Source of the DNA: Smittium culicis | Taxonomy: Eukaryota; Kickxellomycota; Harpellomycetes; Harpellales; Legeriomycetaceae | Assembly (NCBI GenBank): GCA_001970855.1 | Contig: LSSN01000021.1 | Location: 62,001 to 126,000 of the forward strand | Direction of reading: 5' to 3' | DNA: 64,000 nucleotides | Shown: positions 13,957 to 30,343 of the stretch, piece by piece | Position numbering within the stretch: position 1 is the first letter of the stretch | How the letters are laid out: every line of letters starts with the position of its first letter | Made by a program: the position numbers and the translations under genes | Notes under the pieces: generated by a model | What the model was told of the DNA's origin: nothing | Databases searched by the model: none | What the model saw: only the letters and a program-made list of their open reading frames with translations

Positions 13957-16900
13957 TAAAATATGTGATAAGAAAGATAAAAAAAGAAACACCTTTAATT
14001 ATTCTCTATATAATCATATATAAAGTAATAAATTATGATAAAAAAGAGTCAATTCTATAATAATTACGATTCAATTTTTCCTTTTAATCAAAAAAAAAAT
14101 ATGAGTTACAAAAAGTAGGAAAAGAATTAAAAAAATGAAAATTAAAAACGAAATATGAATTGTAGTCCTTAAAAAAATTATGATATTCGAAATATGATGA
14201 CCAGAATAATTTATAAATATATGAACTATATATACCTCTCAAGAGATCTAAAATATATTTCAACATGGCTTTTGTAATCACTTAGTTTGAAAATCTGAGA
14301 ACTATATGTTATGTGAAGCTACGACTCTTAAATACATTTAAAATTTTTATTAATATTTTATAATTAATAAAGATTTAATGAAACTAGTTCCAAAAATTAT
14401 TGTTCCACCAAATAAAATTAAATAAATTAGCCCCAAAAATTATGATAAAATAATAATTACTGTATCCGAAAAAGTACCCATAAGTCAAAAAAAAATGCTA
14501 TATTTGAAATATTAAAGCCATGAAATAACGAATTTTTCAAAAAATTTGTGCTAGTATATTTTATAAATCTTACTTTAAATAATTAAATTATTTGCAAAGA
14601 TATCTTGATTTTTGGTTTTTATGTTGATTCATATTTAAATTATTATCTTTATATAATTTTATTTCAAAAATTAGAATTTATTTTTGGTTTTATAGTATTA
14701 AAATTTTTAGAATGCAATTGATTGGTAATCAAAGTGCTAAATTATGAAATATTGATAATTCATATCTAAATTTTTACTTATAAAATTTATTAAAACTTTA
14801 ACTATAATTCCAAAAATGTGTAAAATAAGTTTAATGCAAATTTGATGCTGGAGAGGAATATCAATATGCGTGTAAGCAAATATAGATGCTAATTAGACAA
14901 CTCGTTAAATATATTTGAATAAATTGGGGTTTAATTGTCTAATACCGGGATCTAAATTCGATTAGATATATTTTCCAAGTGAATGTATTTTAAAATTTGT
15001 GTCTATGAATTCTTTATTTCAGGTCGATAAAATAGCAGCATTAACCAAAACCAGGTTTACATTCTTTTGAAAAAGAATATAGTCTTAGCTATAAGAGTGC
15101 ATGTTAATAATATTGAATAATTTAATAGAGGGGTTTAAGTATTATTAATGTTAATAAATAAGAGGGGGTAAATTGAATAAAATAAAGATAGCATAATTTC
15201 AAAGGGAAAATAATTCCTATATAGAAAAATAGATTAATCAAGCACAAAAATTTAAACTTGAAAACTAATCAAAAATAGTAAATAATCTATTATTCTGTCA
15301 GTAAAAGATTTCAGAGAAGTAGGAGTAAACACATTGCTCGTAAAATAAAAGTAATTTAAATAAGCGTAACACATGTAGTGCGCTATTGGGTATCTATAGA
15401 ATAAAAAAAAGCTGATAATTAAATTTTATTTAGTTTATTGCAAAAAAAAATTGTTGAAATAATTTACTTAAATTTTTTTTGATAAAAGTGTTATTTCGGG
15501 TATAAAAATTTAAATGCAGCTATATAAAAAAAAATAAGTTTATCAGAAAAAAACATTGATTTTTTTAAATTATGCCTATTTATAAACATTATTAAAGCAA
15601 ATAATTTCAATACTACCTATAATTGTATATATAAAAGTTATTTTAAAAAAATTCATCTATAGCTCTGTGGATTTTGAAGCTAATTTAATAAAGGAATGTA
15701 CTTCAATTATTTTAAAACGAATTTAATTATAATTTTTTTTGTATAAAAAATTTTATTTTAGCTCTTATAATGCTAAATTTCTTTGTATCTTTATTTTTTA
15801 ACTACTAATTATCATTTTTTTTTTTTTTTTGATAAATTTTCAATTAAAGCACAATAATTTAATACAATGTTGTCATAAAATATTTAATAGTCACATATTT
15901 AAATTTTATTTTACTCGAAGCGAAAAATCAAATTAATTTATACGATATAATTTAGGTATACTAATTTCTTCAATTTTCAGTGGTTTTTAATTTTAATAAA
16001 AAAAGTTTTATTATAAAAACTGCCAGAAAATCAATAAAATTTAAAAAATTTCCCCCCTTAAAGACTAAAAAAAATAACTGATATATTTTTACAAAATTTT
16101 CTATTATTAATATATATTAGTTTTAAAAAATCAATATATTTCAAAAATCCGTATATAATTATCTACAATATTAAATCTAAAAACAGAATTTAGAATCATA
16201 AAAATTAAATATTAATTAAAAAATATTCTATTGCATCAATTTTTATCGAGTGAAATTCTTAATCTTATTATCGCATACTTTTCATTCTAATTAAAGATTA
16301 ATTTATATCAAATTCAAGCACGTAATATATGATCTAAACTATGAATAGCTCGGAAAAAAAATCATTATTTTTTAATTATAATACTTATAAATAGTAATAT
16401 TTTGAATTTTTTTTTTTAATTGGAGAATATTTCGAGTAGCGGGGGTTTTTTCTCCAATGAATTTCCTAGAATTTGCTTCGTTTTTAATTTTAAACACCAT
16501 CAGGAAATTATAATTAACAATTATCATGAATATGTCAATTTTTTTTGTTTAATTCAATTATAAAATAATATTATTATGGAAAAAAAAATTTTCCAAAAAG
16601 AATCCTATATGGAAAATTACTAAAAAAATTACCCTATAAAAATTTTTTAGAAATAACACGATTTTAAATATAATTAAATTTGAAATAAAAAACTGATTTA
16701 TTTTTTTTTTAAAATATAGATGAAATCAGATTTGTTGCGATATTTAATTTTTAAAATAAGCTTTAAATTACGTACTAATATATTAACTTTGCTTTATATG
16801 TATTTATTCAATTTTTATTCTCTATAGTTAGAATTTTAAATTACAAAAAAAAAGAGCTCATTTAAGGTTTTTTTAATAATGTAATCCTTGTATTCGTAAT

Positions 16901-18162
16901 CGGGTTTCAATATAAATATTTTAATCCAAATTAATAAAATTTCACAAGCCAATTATTGAAAATTTTTTACAAAGTTGGTATCAAAGTCAATTTTTTTATA
17001 TTAAATATCGCCACAAATTTTAATCAAAATTATATAGCTTTAAAAAAAAAAATTAAAATAAAAACTCTAATTCACATTTTATTACATCAAATTTATTTAG
17101 ATATTTCCCTTTTCCAATAATAAATTATTTCTAATATTCAAAAAAAAAAAAAGCCTGACCTTTAAATAATCGACATAAAGTTCTAATTTGTCGAACTGTT
17201 GAACATATTTATATTATTTTTTTCTTTTTTGCAAAAAAATCAAGATAAATAAAATGCTAAATTCTATTAGATGATAACAAAAAATCTTATTTAAATTAAT
17301 TTTTAATATTTGATAAAGAAATTTTTTTATTGAGTACAAACAATTTGTGAAAAAAACCAAATTAATTTATTTAAAAATTAAATAAAAATAACTTAAATTA
17401 ATATAGAAACTTTCTTTGATATACATAGATATAGCTTTAATATCTAATTTAATGGTTTATTTTAAAAATATATAAAATTATTAATTTAATGATTATCTTT
17501 TAAGAGATTAAATTTCGCATTTAGCTAATTTAAAAATTAAACATTTTATAACCCCAGTAATATCTATAAAATATGGTTTATAAATATACATAAAAAAAAT
17601 AAAAGCTGGTTTTAAAGCGAGTGGGTGGGGGAGGGAGTATATAAAAACGCGAAAATATTTCTTGTAAATTAAATTTTCGATTTTCACTCAAAAACTTTTT
17701 ATATCACCCTGAAATTTTTACTAAAAGATAGCATGCTATTGTAAATTTCAAGGTTTAATTTTCAATTTATTATCTTGATAATTATATTTTTTTTACTTTA
17801 ACCATTTAAAGCAATCGAATATTCTATCATTTCATCACGATAGAATTATTGAAAATAATTGTAGTTGTATAAGAATGGGGTATAAAATTTTAAATAGCAA
17901 GGAATGTATGATTAAAAATAGTTAACTGAATTTGATGCAATTAAAAATAATAAAACCATTAAGCTAAAAACAAAATTCCATAAAAATAAATTTCTGTCCT
18001 ATAATGTCTTTTTAGAATTTTCGTGGTGATTTATTATAGAACTAAACTAATTAATTTATACAGTTTAATGATTCTAAATGATTTTATATTGATTTTTTAT
18101 AAGTCATCTGTTTCTTTTTTATTTTCAATATACGTGAATTGAAAAAAAATTACATTAAAAAT

Positions 18163-18285
18163 ATGAAAAACCAAGACTTTAATGCTTATTTTTTAGAGAA
18201 AGCTGTATTTTGGATAGTTATTAAAAAGAATCAAGCCGAATATATTTTAATCAGGATCACTCAATTAAGCTTTCAACCTGCATAA
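18163..18285 (+). pseudogene. Short coding-like ORF, 40 codons, in the desert
   Basis: An ATG-initiated frame encodes 40 residues with ordinary composition (for example NAYFLEKAVFWIVIKKNQAE). Two further overlapping open frames follow at 18290-18440; one of them ends near gtaaag, a possible donor. Local GC is higher than around it. No homologue is recognised. It may be an exon of a rapidly evolving gene or a decayed one; chance is not excluded. Confidence 0.2.
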
Positions 18286-18549
18286 AGGAAAGATGGGGAC
18301 TAGATAAAAAAATCCGAGTCGATTTTTGTCTAATATTGAATTTCGAGTTTATGGATGTATATCTACCATTGCCGCAAAATTTTATTATGCAGATTTAACG
18401 CCATTATGTTTTATTTTTGATCTGTAAAGAAAGAATCGGTTTTTAAGATATCAGTTTAATCGTGATTTATCCTTTTTTTTTCTTATCATTCAAATTCTAC
18501 TTATAAACTTTTAAAAAAAACACTCAATAATTCAAGGTTTTGAAAATTC

Positions 18550-18687
18550 ATGGCTATACTAGCAATGAAATTTCAAGCGCTAAATTTTATTTACTTGAAT
18601 CGTCAAATTAAATTGGCGATACATTTAGAATTTGAGCAAAAAAAAAAAAAAATTCAACAGTTATTTTCTATTTATGAAAAAAAATAG
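18550..18687 (+). pseudogene. Short coding-like ORF, 45 codons, coiled-coil-like
   Basis: An ATG frame of 45 codons reads as a helix-rich segment (ALNFIYLNRQIKLAIHLEFE, then a Lys run and IQQLFSIYE). About 90 bases downstream a second amphipathic stretch (AEMISNTLIEIAKLVNILSL) is open on the same strand. Together with the ORF at 18163 these suggest a cluster of former or current exons on the plus strand. No splice model joins them cleanly by eye. Confidence 0.2.
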
Positions 18688-19009
18688 TTATTTACATTGA
18701 ATGATTATAATTAAATAAATAAGCATTCTGAAGAAATTTCATGGCTGAAAGTATAAATCAATAGTAGAAAAAACGTGTAGCTGAAATGATATCAAATACC
18801 TTAATAGAAATAGCTAAATTAGTGAATATACTAAGTCTGATCACTAATACATATATTATGTTATGAAGGCCTGATTGTGTTCATCTGCATGTAATCGAAA
18901 TTTAAAAAAAGTTACAAAACATAAAAACCACTATATAGTTGATAAAAAAACACGCTTTGGCATGAAAAAAACGTATTCCTAGAAAAAAAAAAAAAATTGA
19001 GCTACAAAA

Positions 19010-19162
19010 ATGAAATCAACGTATTTAACTGCATTAAATTTCATTAAAAAAAAGTAGATTTTTAAACTACATAGGCACGGTTTTTTTCTAAAATATGAAG
19101 GGATTTTTAAAGTCTTGATACTTTCGTCAGTTGGATCCACTGAAGCCAATGTTTTAGTCTAA
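19010..19162 (+). pseudogene. Coding-like frame with one in-frame TAG
   Basis: An ATG frame of 51 codons is interrupted only by TAG at 19055-19057 and ends with TAA. The second half (FLKYEGIFKVLILSSVGSTE) is protein-like with a clear rise in GC. The TAG could be a CAG changed by a C-to-T transition, or the end of an intron (aaaagtag). No homologue is recognised. Confidence 0.22.
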
Positions 19163-19540
19163 TACCACTTTATTTGTTATAGTGTGCAAATCGTTGAAAT
19201 TTAAACTATAATACACTTATCTTTTCAAAAGATTTTTTTTTAGATCTAATTTCTAGATAAAAATAAAGAGTCGTTAAAAATTTTATTACTCTCTTTTTTC
19301 ATTTCTCATTAATAATTAAAGGAATTTTTTTGTGTAAGAGGCCAATTTTAATGAAATACAAATTATTCGTTGCTTGAACTATTTATGTCGAAAAATGTGA
19401 TATTCAAATTTTATAAATATTTAAATATAGTATTATTGAGAAAATGAAAGGGGTGAGAAATATATTAAAAAAGTTTAATAGATGAAACGAGGGGATGGGG
19501 GAATAGAAATAGCCAATAGTAAACGATAAAGAGGCGAAAA

Positions 19541-23157
<3,617 letters not shown>

Positions 23158-24422
23158 TAATCGAAGAAAGTGCGATTGAGATGTTTGGTAAATCTAGAGC
23201 GGGTGAGAATGATAATATAGAGGATAGGATAATGTTGAGAGGAAAGAAAGGGTATATAGTAAGATTAGCGAAGAGATAGATTGAAGTTAGGTATTAACTA
23301 AAGAGAGTATAAGATAAGATGAATAAGAAAGAAATCTGCAAAAAAATTATAATACATAAAAAAAACAAAACTGAATGTCCCGAGCCCAATTAAATAGCGC
23401 TCTTTTTTTCTTTTTTTATGGTCTGGGATTAATCGATGGGAATCTGATTTGGTCACCCATTCCCCCCAGCACTCTCTTGTCCAATGAATATACGTAGAAT
23501 AATCTGGATTTAGGCCCCTATTTTTCCAATTCTAAAAAACACTGACTTGCTCGCTTTTTTATTTTTTTATCATCTCAGATGCCCGTTTTTCGGAGTAGCA
23601 AAGAGGCTAAAGCTACAACATCCCCCCAGTACCTCCATTCTAGTGGTTTAGATTTTAGCAATAGTTTGATAACAAACCCCCAAGGATGATCAGAACGCGC
23701 ATGTGAAATCTTATGAGCGTTAAACGGTACTGGGAGAATCAGCTGAGCGGCTCGACCGGTCTAACCAAAAAAGATTGGTGATCCAAAGGTTACTTTTGGG
23801 ACACAAAATTTCAGAACGTTTTGCATTTTTACTTTTAATTTTTAGATAACGTCAACCTCCCCATCATCAAACAGAAGCTCTTTATTCATTGGCTTCACTT
23901 TGGCTTTTTGAACCTCTAACACTCTCTTTCGGCTTTAAAATTAAATAAAGGCGAGTCCAATGAAATTGGTGGAGCCTAGCACGGATCCCATCAGTTTTTT
24001 TTGTGGCCAATAACTGCGCTTAACTATTGGCCAAGGAATGTTCAGATCCATTCAAACTATTTTTTGGCGCGAAAAGTTGTAAGTATTGTTAAGCTTCCAA
24101 AACATTATGAGATGAAACGTGGGTGCTTGATATGCTTCATCGAAAATCTACTTTGTTGCCTCAGTGTGTGAATTCTCAAGAAAAGCGTAAATGTGTTTTA
24201 AAACAGTGTTTTTTCTACTTAATAGTCGTGTTTCAAATGGCTCGCGCATTATCAGCAACCATACTTATCATGGCCAATTAGCATACTCATTAAAACACTA
24301 TTATGTTTCAGCTTTAATTTATTAATATATAATTATAGTAAGAAAAACCCCATTTCCCCCATTATTTGTTAAAATTCCTGCCTTTTGCCCTAAGTATACC
24401 CTTTTTACTAGCTAAAACTTAT
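23158..24422. promoter_or_regulatory. SNF1 upstream region of normal composition, no gene seen
   Basis: About 1.3 kb upstream of SNF1 has clearly higher GC than the deserts on either side, but no convincing frame on either strand. It contains several CCAAT-type words, among them GGCCAATA near 24005, an ATTGGCCAA palindrome-like site at 24026-24034 and GGCCAATTA near 24272. Short C runs occur near 23460 and 23620. I read it as promoter and upstream DNA of SNF1. Confidence 0.5.
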
Positions 24423-24494
24423 CCAATTTCATATATCACGTGAGAAGAGTAACCAATTTCATATATCACGTGAGAAGAGTAACCAATTTCATAT
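24423..24494. repeat. 30-bp direct tandem duplication carrying an E-box
   Basis: Two identical 30-bp units (24423-24452 and 24453-24482) are followed by the first 12 bases of a third. Each full unit begins with CCAAT and contains TCACGTGA, a perfect palindrome with a CACGTG core of the kind bound by bHLH factors (Cbf1/Pho4/USF class). It lies about 1.27 kb upstream of the SNF1 start codon, at the border where normal composition gives way to the right-hand desert. Exact identity of the units implies a recent duplication. Confidence 0.9.
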
Positions 24495-27060
24495 TGTGCT
24501 TATAAACGCACAATAGCAAATATCTCCGTAAACCAAAATAAAAGCTATTTCACTCAAAGTAAAACCCAAAACCGAAATATAAGTGTAGCCCTAAAATTCA
24601 TTTTAGTTCCATTACGATACTTTTCACATTCCCCCAAACTCGCTTAAAATACTAATTGCAGATCCCTTCTTATGAAAATAAAAAAATCTATAACAGAAAA
24701 ACGCTTATCAAGATTTAAATCTTATACATAGATATATATAACAAATCCACACAATTTATTCTTTTTATTCGTTAAAATTGCTCTTTTGCGCATTATAAAC
24801 AAATCAGCTAAACGTCACTAGATAAAGTCCATATCTAGTTATAAAATTGTACAAGTAATAACACCTTACTGTAATTACTTTTCTTTTCTTTTCAATAGTA
24901 GCCGAAGCACAAAGTTTTTAGTTATTTTAAAACAATTTTTATATAAAAAAAATCAATTAAAAAAAATACATATAACTTATTTTAAAGCTATAAATATTTT
25001 GTTACATGTATAGTACTCTAGCGATAGGTATTTTTTGCCGTAATTTTTCACCACGGCCGTTTTTTACTTTTTTTCCTCCGTTACATTTTCTTGGTTTTAA
25101 TATTGGAGTATATCAGATCTAAATATTTTTATAAAAAGTGTATAAACTAGTATAATAATATAATAGCAACCTAAAGATCATAAAAAAAATATCAATGCTA
25201 TAAAAATGTATTTAAAAATTAAATAATTTTTTCATTGGCTCTTAATTAATAGAGCCGAATTTTCTCTCGATTCCTAATTAGAGATTTGGTAGTAACCACC
25301 ACCCTCCTTTATTTACTTTTTGTTTTTTTGTGCTATTTTTATTATATATTCAATTTATCGTAAACACTATTCCTTACTCAACCAATAAATTAAATTTGGT
25401 TATGTACATAAATTAAAAAAAAAAACCCCTCCACACGATTTAGGTAGAATATGAATGTATCAGATAATTTCACGGCCATTTATCAAAGATTAATATAAGT
25501 TTATTAGATATGAATTTAAAATATATTCTCAGAAAATTTATAAATGTACCAAATCTTATATTTATCAAAATATTAACAGTTCAAATATAAATTGTTTATA
25601 TCTAACTCTTGCTCGATTGGAGAGGTAAATATACTTTTAGTACACCTGCTCAACTTTAAATTAAAAAATTACACAAGCATCTCTGTTCATCCCACAATCA
25701 CATACTTTTTATTTGTATATAAAGTGCTATACAAATATCATTAAATAAAAAATATACGTTTATATATTGGAAAAAGGAAAATTTTTTTTAAAGTATGAGT
25801 TTATAGTCTAAAGTTAAAATCAACTACATTTTCCCTTCATGTAATGACCCAGAAATTTTTTATGAAACTCGTTAAATGGGCAATATAGCACTAAAAAACA
25901 GGATTTGAATATAGGTAAAAATAGAAGCCAGAGACTATAGCATAATTCTGCGCTCTCAAATTTACTTTGGTAAGATATAGCTTACTTGATATTTTTAATT
26001 AAAAAAATTATGGATCTTCTGATTCTGAAAAGCGCAAATAATTACATTTTACTAGCATGTACGTTCAAGCATATACTATTATTATGAATTTACTGCTGAT
26101 AATTTTTCAGCACCTAATATTTCCATTTATTTATTTCCCTATTTTTATAGATTCAGCTGTCATATTTATCCCATTTTTTATTAAATAATACTTTAAAAAA
26201 ATCACTTTCTAGTCCATCTTTGATATGATTAATGTGATAAATAATTTATATTTATGTTATATTATTTCGAGCAAAATTGATTCCAAGTACATAGAACTAA
26301 TATCATGTTTTTTTAATTTTATCGTTACTAAATGTGCTCTATCTCAACAATAACTCATTATAATCTAGCTGAAAAGATAAAATCATAAACGAAGATATAC
26401 AACTTTTTTTCAAACTTTTCTTGTTGATATTCAATGCACATTCTTCAACTATAAAACGTCAATTCTAAATATATAGCCGAAAAATATAGGTAATATATTA
26501 AATATACTTTAATTAAACCCTGATATCTAGTTTCGGTTATATCTTGAACATCTTTTTTTTATTTTTTTTTAAAAAAAATCAAGGTGATAAATACTCCTGA
26601 TTAATTATTATATCAACCAATAAATTCAATCTCGTTTTATAATCTCGTTACAGAGTAAATTATATATTTTTGTTGCATAAACTTTACTAAAACCCACATT
26701 CTCCGTTTTATTTAATCGAAGTAGCATGAAAATATTTTTTTAATACAGATGTTAAATTGGGACATTTTAGTTAAAAAAATGAATCAATGTCTATTTTTTT
26801 ACTTTATCATTTTTCTTTTGATAATAAGTATATTTAATATTTAAAAAACATGATTATAAGTTTTTTTATTTATTAAATAGTAAATTTCAAATGATAAATC
26901 AAAATCATTTAAAATAGGGGAGGGGGTTAAATATTAAATATATCTATAAAAGTATAAAATACATTCAAAAAAGATTTAATTAAAATTTATACGAGCTGCA
27001 CATTGCTAGAAATTAGTCGCTATTTCTTTTTATTATTGATTTACATAAAATTTATTGAGT

Positions 27061-27290
27061 TTAAGTATATATAGTCTTCTCTATGACGTTTTGATAAATT
27101 CTGGGCTGCTCTTCATACATGGCTCGAGTTTTATCATACCCGATAATTTTACTCATTAAATAACGTTGGAAAATCTGCATTTGAACCTTATTTTGGGGTT
27201 TTATAAACTTGCAGTCTTCTAGACAGATAGAACAAGTCCCAGATTTGAGCTTATAGATAGGGAAATTTAAAAAGTATCGCATATTGAATT
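27061..27290 (-). pseudogene. Possible terminal exon of an unrecognised small gene
   Basis: A minus-strand frame after tcttttctag (a good acceptor) runs about 75 codons to TAA at 27061-27063. It contains SGTCSICLEDCKF (Cys-x2-Cys-x3-Cys) and a charged C-terminal part including RYLMSKIIGYDKTRAMYEEQ. Composition is clearly more balanced than the surroundings. It may belong with the exon-like segment at 28017-28151 on the same strand, but the phases do not match directly (phase 0 donor against a frame needing one extra base), so either an intermediate exon was missed or the locus is broken. Confidence 0.3.
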
Positions 27291-28016
27291 CTAGAAAAGA
27301 TGCATACTTTTTTTTTCTATAAAATTTTACAAATTTGTTTATTTTTTAATATATTGATAAACTTGAATCCAAATCTGCAAATATAAATGCGTATTTATAT
27401 ACTTTTTTAAAACTAAAAAAAACTACATATCAGCTTATTTTTGGCGAAAATAAGCTAAATTGACCAATGTCATGTTTTTATTTGAATTTTTTTTTTTACA
27501 AGATTCATTTAAAAAAATAAGATAAAGTAACCCCCCAAAAAAAATGACTTGTGGATATCTGTTGGGTTGGTGGGGTGGTTAAAACCCCAATATAAATTGA
27601 GAATATTATTAGATTTTAAGATAATAGCCATTTATTTTTTCAATACTTTATGAATAATCAATTTTTTTGAATATGGCTAGTACAACGAACATCTTGTTAA
27701 TTTTTTTTTTGTAGTGTAAAACTTAAGTATATTCTTTTAAACCGCCTAAAATGCGAGAATCTATTGGTAGGATGGATTTTTTCTGTTATTTTGTATCAAC
27801 CTTGTTAGTATTTATTTTTTAAGTTTGTTAGAAAATAATGAAACTAATTTATCAAATTTGCTAAATATTAAATATCAGGGATTATTAGCGCTATAATATC
27901 AGGAGGTGGGCGCAGGGAAGGGGGGTAAATATCTTTAATTAAGACATGTAGTCAGAGAAGAAAAATTAAGAAAGATTCATATTTAGGACGTGATTTTTTT
28001 TTTTTTATGTTTTTAC

Positions 28017-28151
28017 CTTTTTGTACTTATCTGTTAAGTGTATAATTCTTGCTGCGGAAATTATTTCTTTATCAATTTCATGAGCTGCTACTAATAGTTC
28101 CATATATTTTATGTAAACAATATCATATTTGAATGCTTGAAATTTCGACAT
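28017..28151 (-). pseudogene. Possible first exon (45 codons) of an unrecognised small gene
   Basis: On the minus strand an ATG at 28149-28151 opens 45 codons ending at AAG followed by gtaaaa, a plausible donor. The peptide is ordinary, helix-rich and charged (for example KYMELLVAAHEIDKEIISAA). The GC rise is local. The partner is probably the terminal-exon-like segment at 27061-27290. No homologue is recognised; a real small gene and a gene relic are both possible. Confidence 0.3.
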
Positions 28152-30160
28152 TGTGACTTATCTCCATAAATTCTTATGTTAAATACGTTTATCTTTTATG
28201 AAATATATAGAAACAACTTTTCGTCTAATCCAAAAAATAGAAATTTTTTTTATCATTGCATATATTTAAATTCCCACATATATATTTTTAATTATTTTAA
28301 TTTATTTTCATAGAAATATAAGAATTTTTTGGGCTTTATTTCATATCTCATTATAAACTTTTCAAAAAAAAAAAAAGTTTATACACAAAATTCGCAGGTT
28401 TAAATCACCCTATCCGTATAAATAAATAAAAAAATGTTTATTAACCTCTTAATCTGTAACTAGTATCTTTTTAAATAAAAAACTAAATTTTATGTGTATA
28501 ACATAAATTATTTTGCTTTATATTTATATTGAAGTTTATCGTAATTTTAAATGAATTTTTGATATTTTTCTATGTTTCATGACTCATTCTTTATTTCTTG
28601 AATTTATATACTGTTGAATTGTCGATAATTTTTTTTAAAAAATAAATATTTATTTTTTTGAGTTACAAAATTGATCATTGCAAAAGAAAATTTTGGGCAA
28701 TATCACAAGCTTTGAAATTGAAATCTTAATTTCTATAACACATGAAAAACCAAGCAAGTTTAAATTTTTATATTTAACTAGATATATTTTATGACAACTA
28801 ATTTTTTTAGTAAAAATCACTTTTTTATAAATAAAATAAGTGGTTTTTGGCAGATTCCAATTAGAATAGAAAATATATAACTAAATCTAATAAATATAAG
28901 TGAAAAATATATTCAAATAATTTAAATAAATTAGAAAATTTATATCTTGACTCAAGTTAAGGAGATATCAGTATATGATTAATAAATAAATATATATTTT
29001 CTATAGCGAAAGAATTTTTTATAAGTTCTATCATAGCCCAACTCTGTTTTATAGTGTAATGTATCAAAATTGACAGTTAAATTTTTGCTATAACTATGGT
29101 TCTAACTATTTCAACAAATTACCTATATATAATTAATATGTAAATTATAACTAATAAAATCTTTTTAAAAATCCACCGATTAATTCTGATACTAATTTTC
29201 TGTAAAAAAATTAATATGATAAAATATCTATGATGTTATTTAGGACCAATTAATAATAATATATATATGCACATAAATACAATATTTTAACGTTTTATAA
29301 TTAATAAAAAAATATACTAAAAAATTTTCAGAGCTGTAATTAAACATAAATTAGTATATTAGAGCGATAATTGGAAGATTTTTATTTAAGGATCACTAAC
29401 ACTTTTGAAAATTTCTCAGCACTATTTTTTGAATATTAATAATTATTTGAAACTTATCTTTGAAATAATAAATAGAAAATTTTTTTTGATAACTTAGCGA
29501 AAAAAAAAATTAAAATGTAATTTTATATTTCTTAATTTTGAATCAAATAACTTTATTTTTAATTTTAATGAAGATGACTTATATTAATGTTAAAATACCG
29601 CTCCTGATACATACAAATAATTTAAATAATATAAATAATACAAAAACTATTGAAATAAAAACCGATTTACACTATTATATATTTTAAACAATATAAATGT
29701 AAATTATATCCTCCAAAACTCAAATATTTAACTTTTCTACAATAACATAATTACTTTGGTGTGAGAATTAACTATTTTTAAAAATTTTGTTTTATAACTC
29801 CATATAAATTAACTATAAAAATTTCCAAAAATTAAAATATTTATTATATAATAGATGACTCTAAATGATTGATTGGTTTTATTATCAATTTATTAACATT
29901 CTATAAAATTTAAAAAACTGAAATACTCCAATTAAAAACGTTTATTTTATTATAAAATAAATTATAGAAAATTTTAATTACGTAACCATGCTAAAAACGA
30001 TGATTAAATAACACTAATGAATAAATTTTTGTGTAATTTGTTATAATGATTAATAAGAGAAGTCGAAACTAAATCCGATGAAAGAAATAAGAATGTATAA
30101 AATATTAAACGACTTGTGTTTCCTAAAGTTGGTAAAGCTGTCGTTTAAGTATTTTTTTAA

Positions 30161-30343
30161 GCCTCAACATATTTTTTTATACGTGTAACGTTTTTAAATG
30201 AGGACCAAGACTTCACATCAGATATTGTATACAAAAGTTTCATTTGTAAATCTTGCCATTGTTTTATACATTATGATTGTGATTACGAGTTCTTACGATC
30301 TACAAACATAATAATGGATTCGATTTTAAGGTTATCGGAATAA
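30161..30343 (+). pseudogene. Coding-like frame with a Cys-x2-Cys motif, possible mobile-element relic
   Basis: An open frame of 60 codons, without an early ATG, contains FICKSCHCFIHYDCDYEF followed by LRSTNIIMDSILRL. Overlapping it, another frame stays open to about 30490 and contains VIGIITLSAIRSISSSIISH, so the coding signal changes frame as in a decayed gene. The Cys-rich segment followed by F..S....I...I is loosely like the zinc-binding start of IS1595/ISXO2-type DDE transposases, but this is a weak resemblance. No terminal repeats were found. Confidence 0.25.

Larger units (their letters stand above)
1682..19540. other. AT-rich gene desert (left)
   Basis: About 18 kb consists almost entirely of A/T homopolymers and short A/T words, with GC visibly far lower than in the flanking genes. 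No ORF reaches 80 codons from a start to a stop with protein-like composition, and no conserved gene is recognised. Scattered patches of higher GC with better reading frames are listed separately (near 4.0, 7.7, 13.3-13.9, 18.2-18.7 and 19.0-19.2 kb). No tRNA, rRNA or intact transposon was seen. Candidate explanations are a regional centromere or pericentromere, an AT isochore of decayed elements, or very long AT-rich introns and intergenic DNA. Confidence 0.75.

Noticed and set aside
14084..14281. Minus-strand 65-codon frame near the 13.3-kb coding-like patches
   Set aside because: Composition is AT-driven (Phe/Tyr/Asn-rich). The plus strand of the same interval looks no worse, and nothing supports the minus frame.
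23685..23755. Possible C/D snoRNA (GGATGATCA ... CTGA)
   Set aside because: The C box has a mismatch and no terminal stem could be formed around the boxes.
25905..25985. tRNA-like T-loop word (ATTTGAA / TTCAAAT)
   Set aside because: No T-stem or acceptor pairing on either strand.
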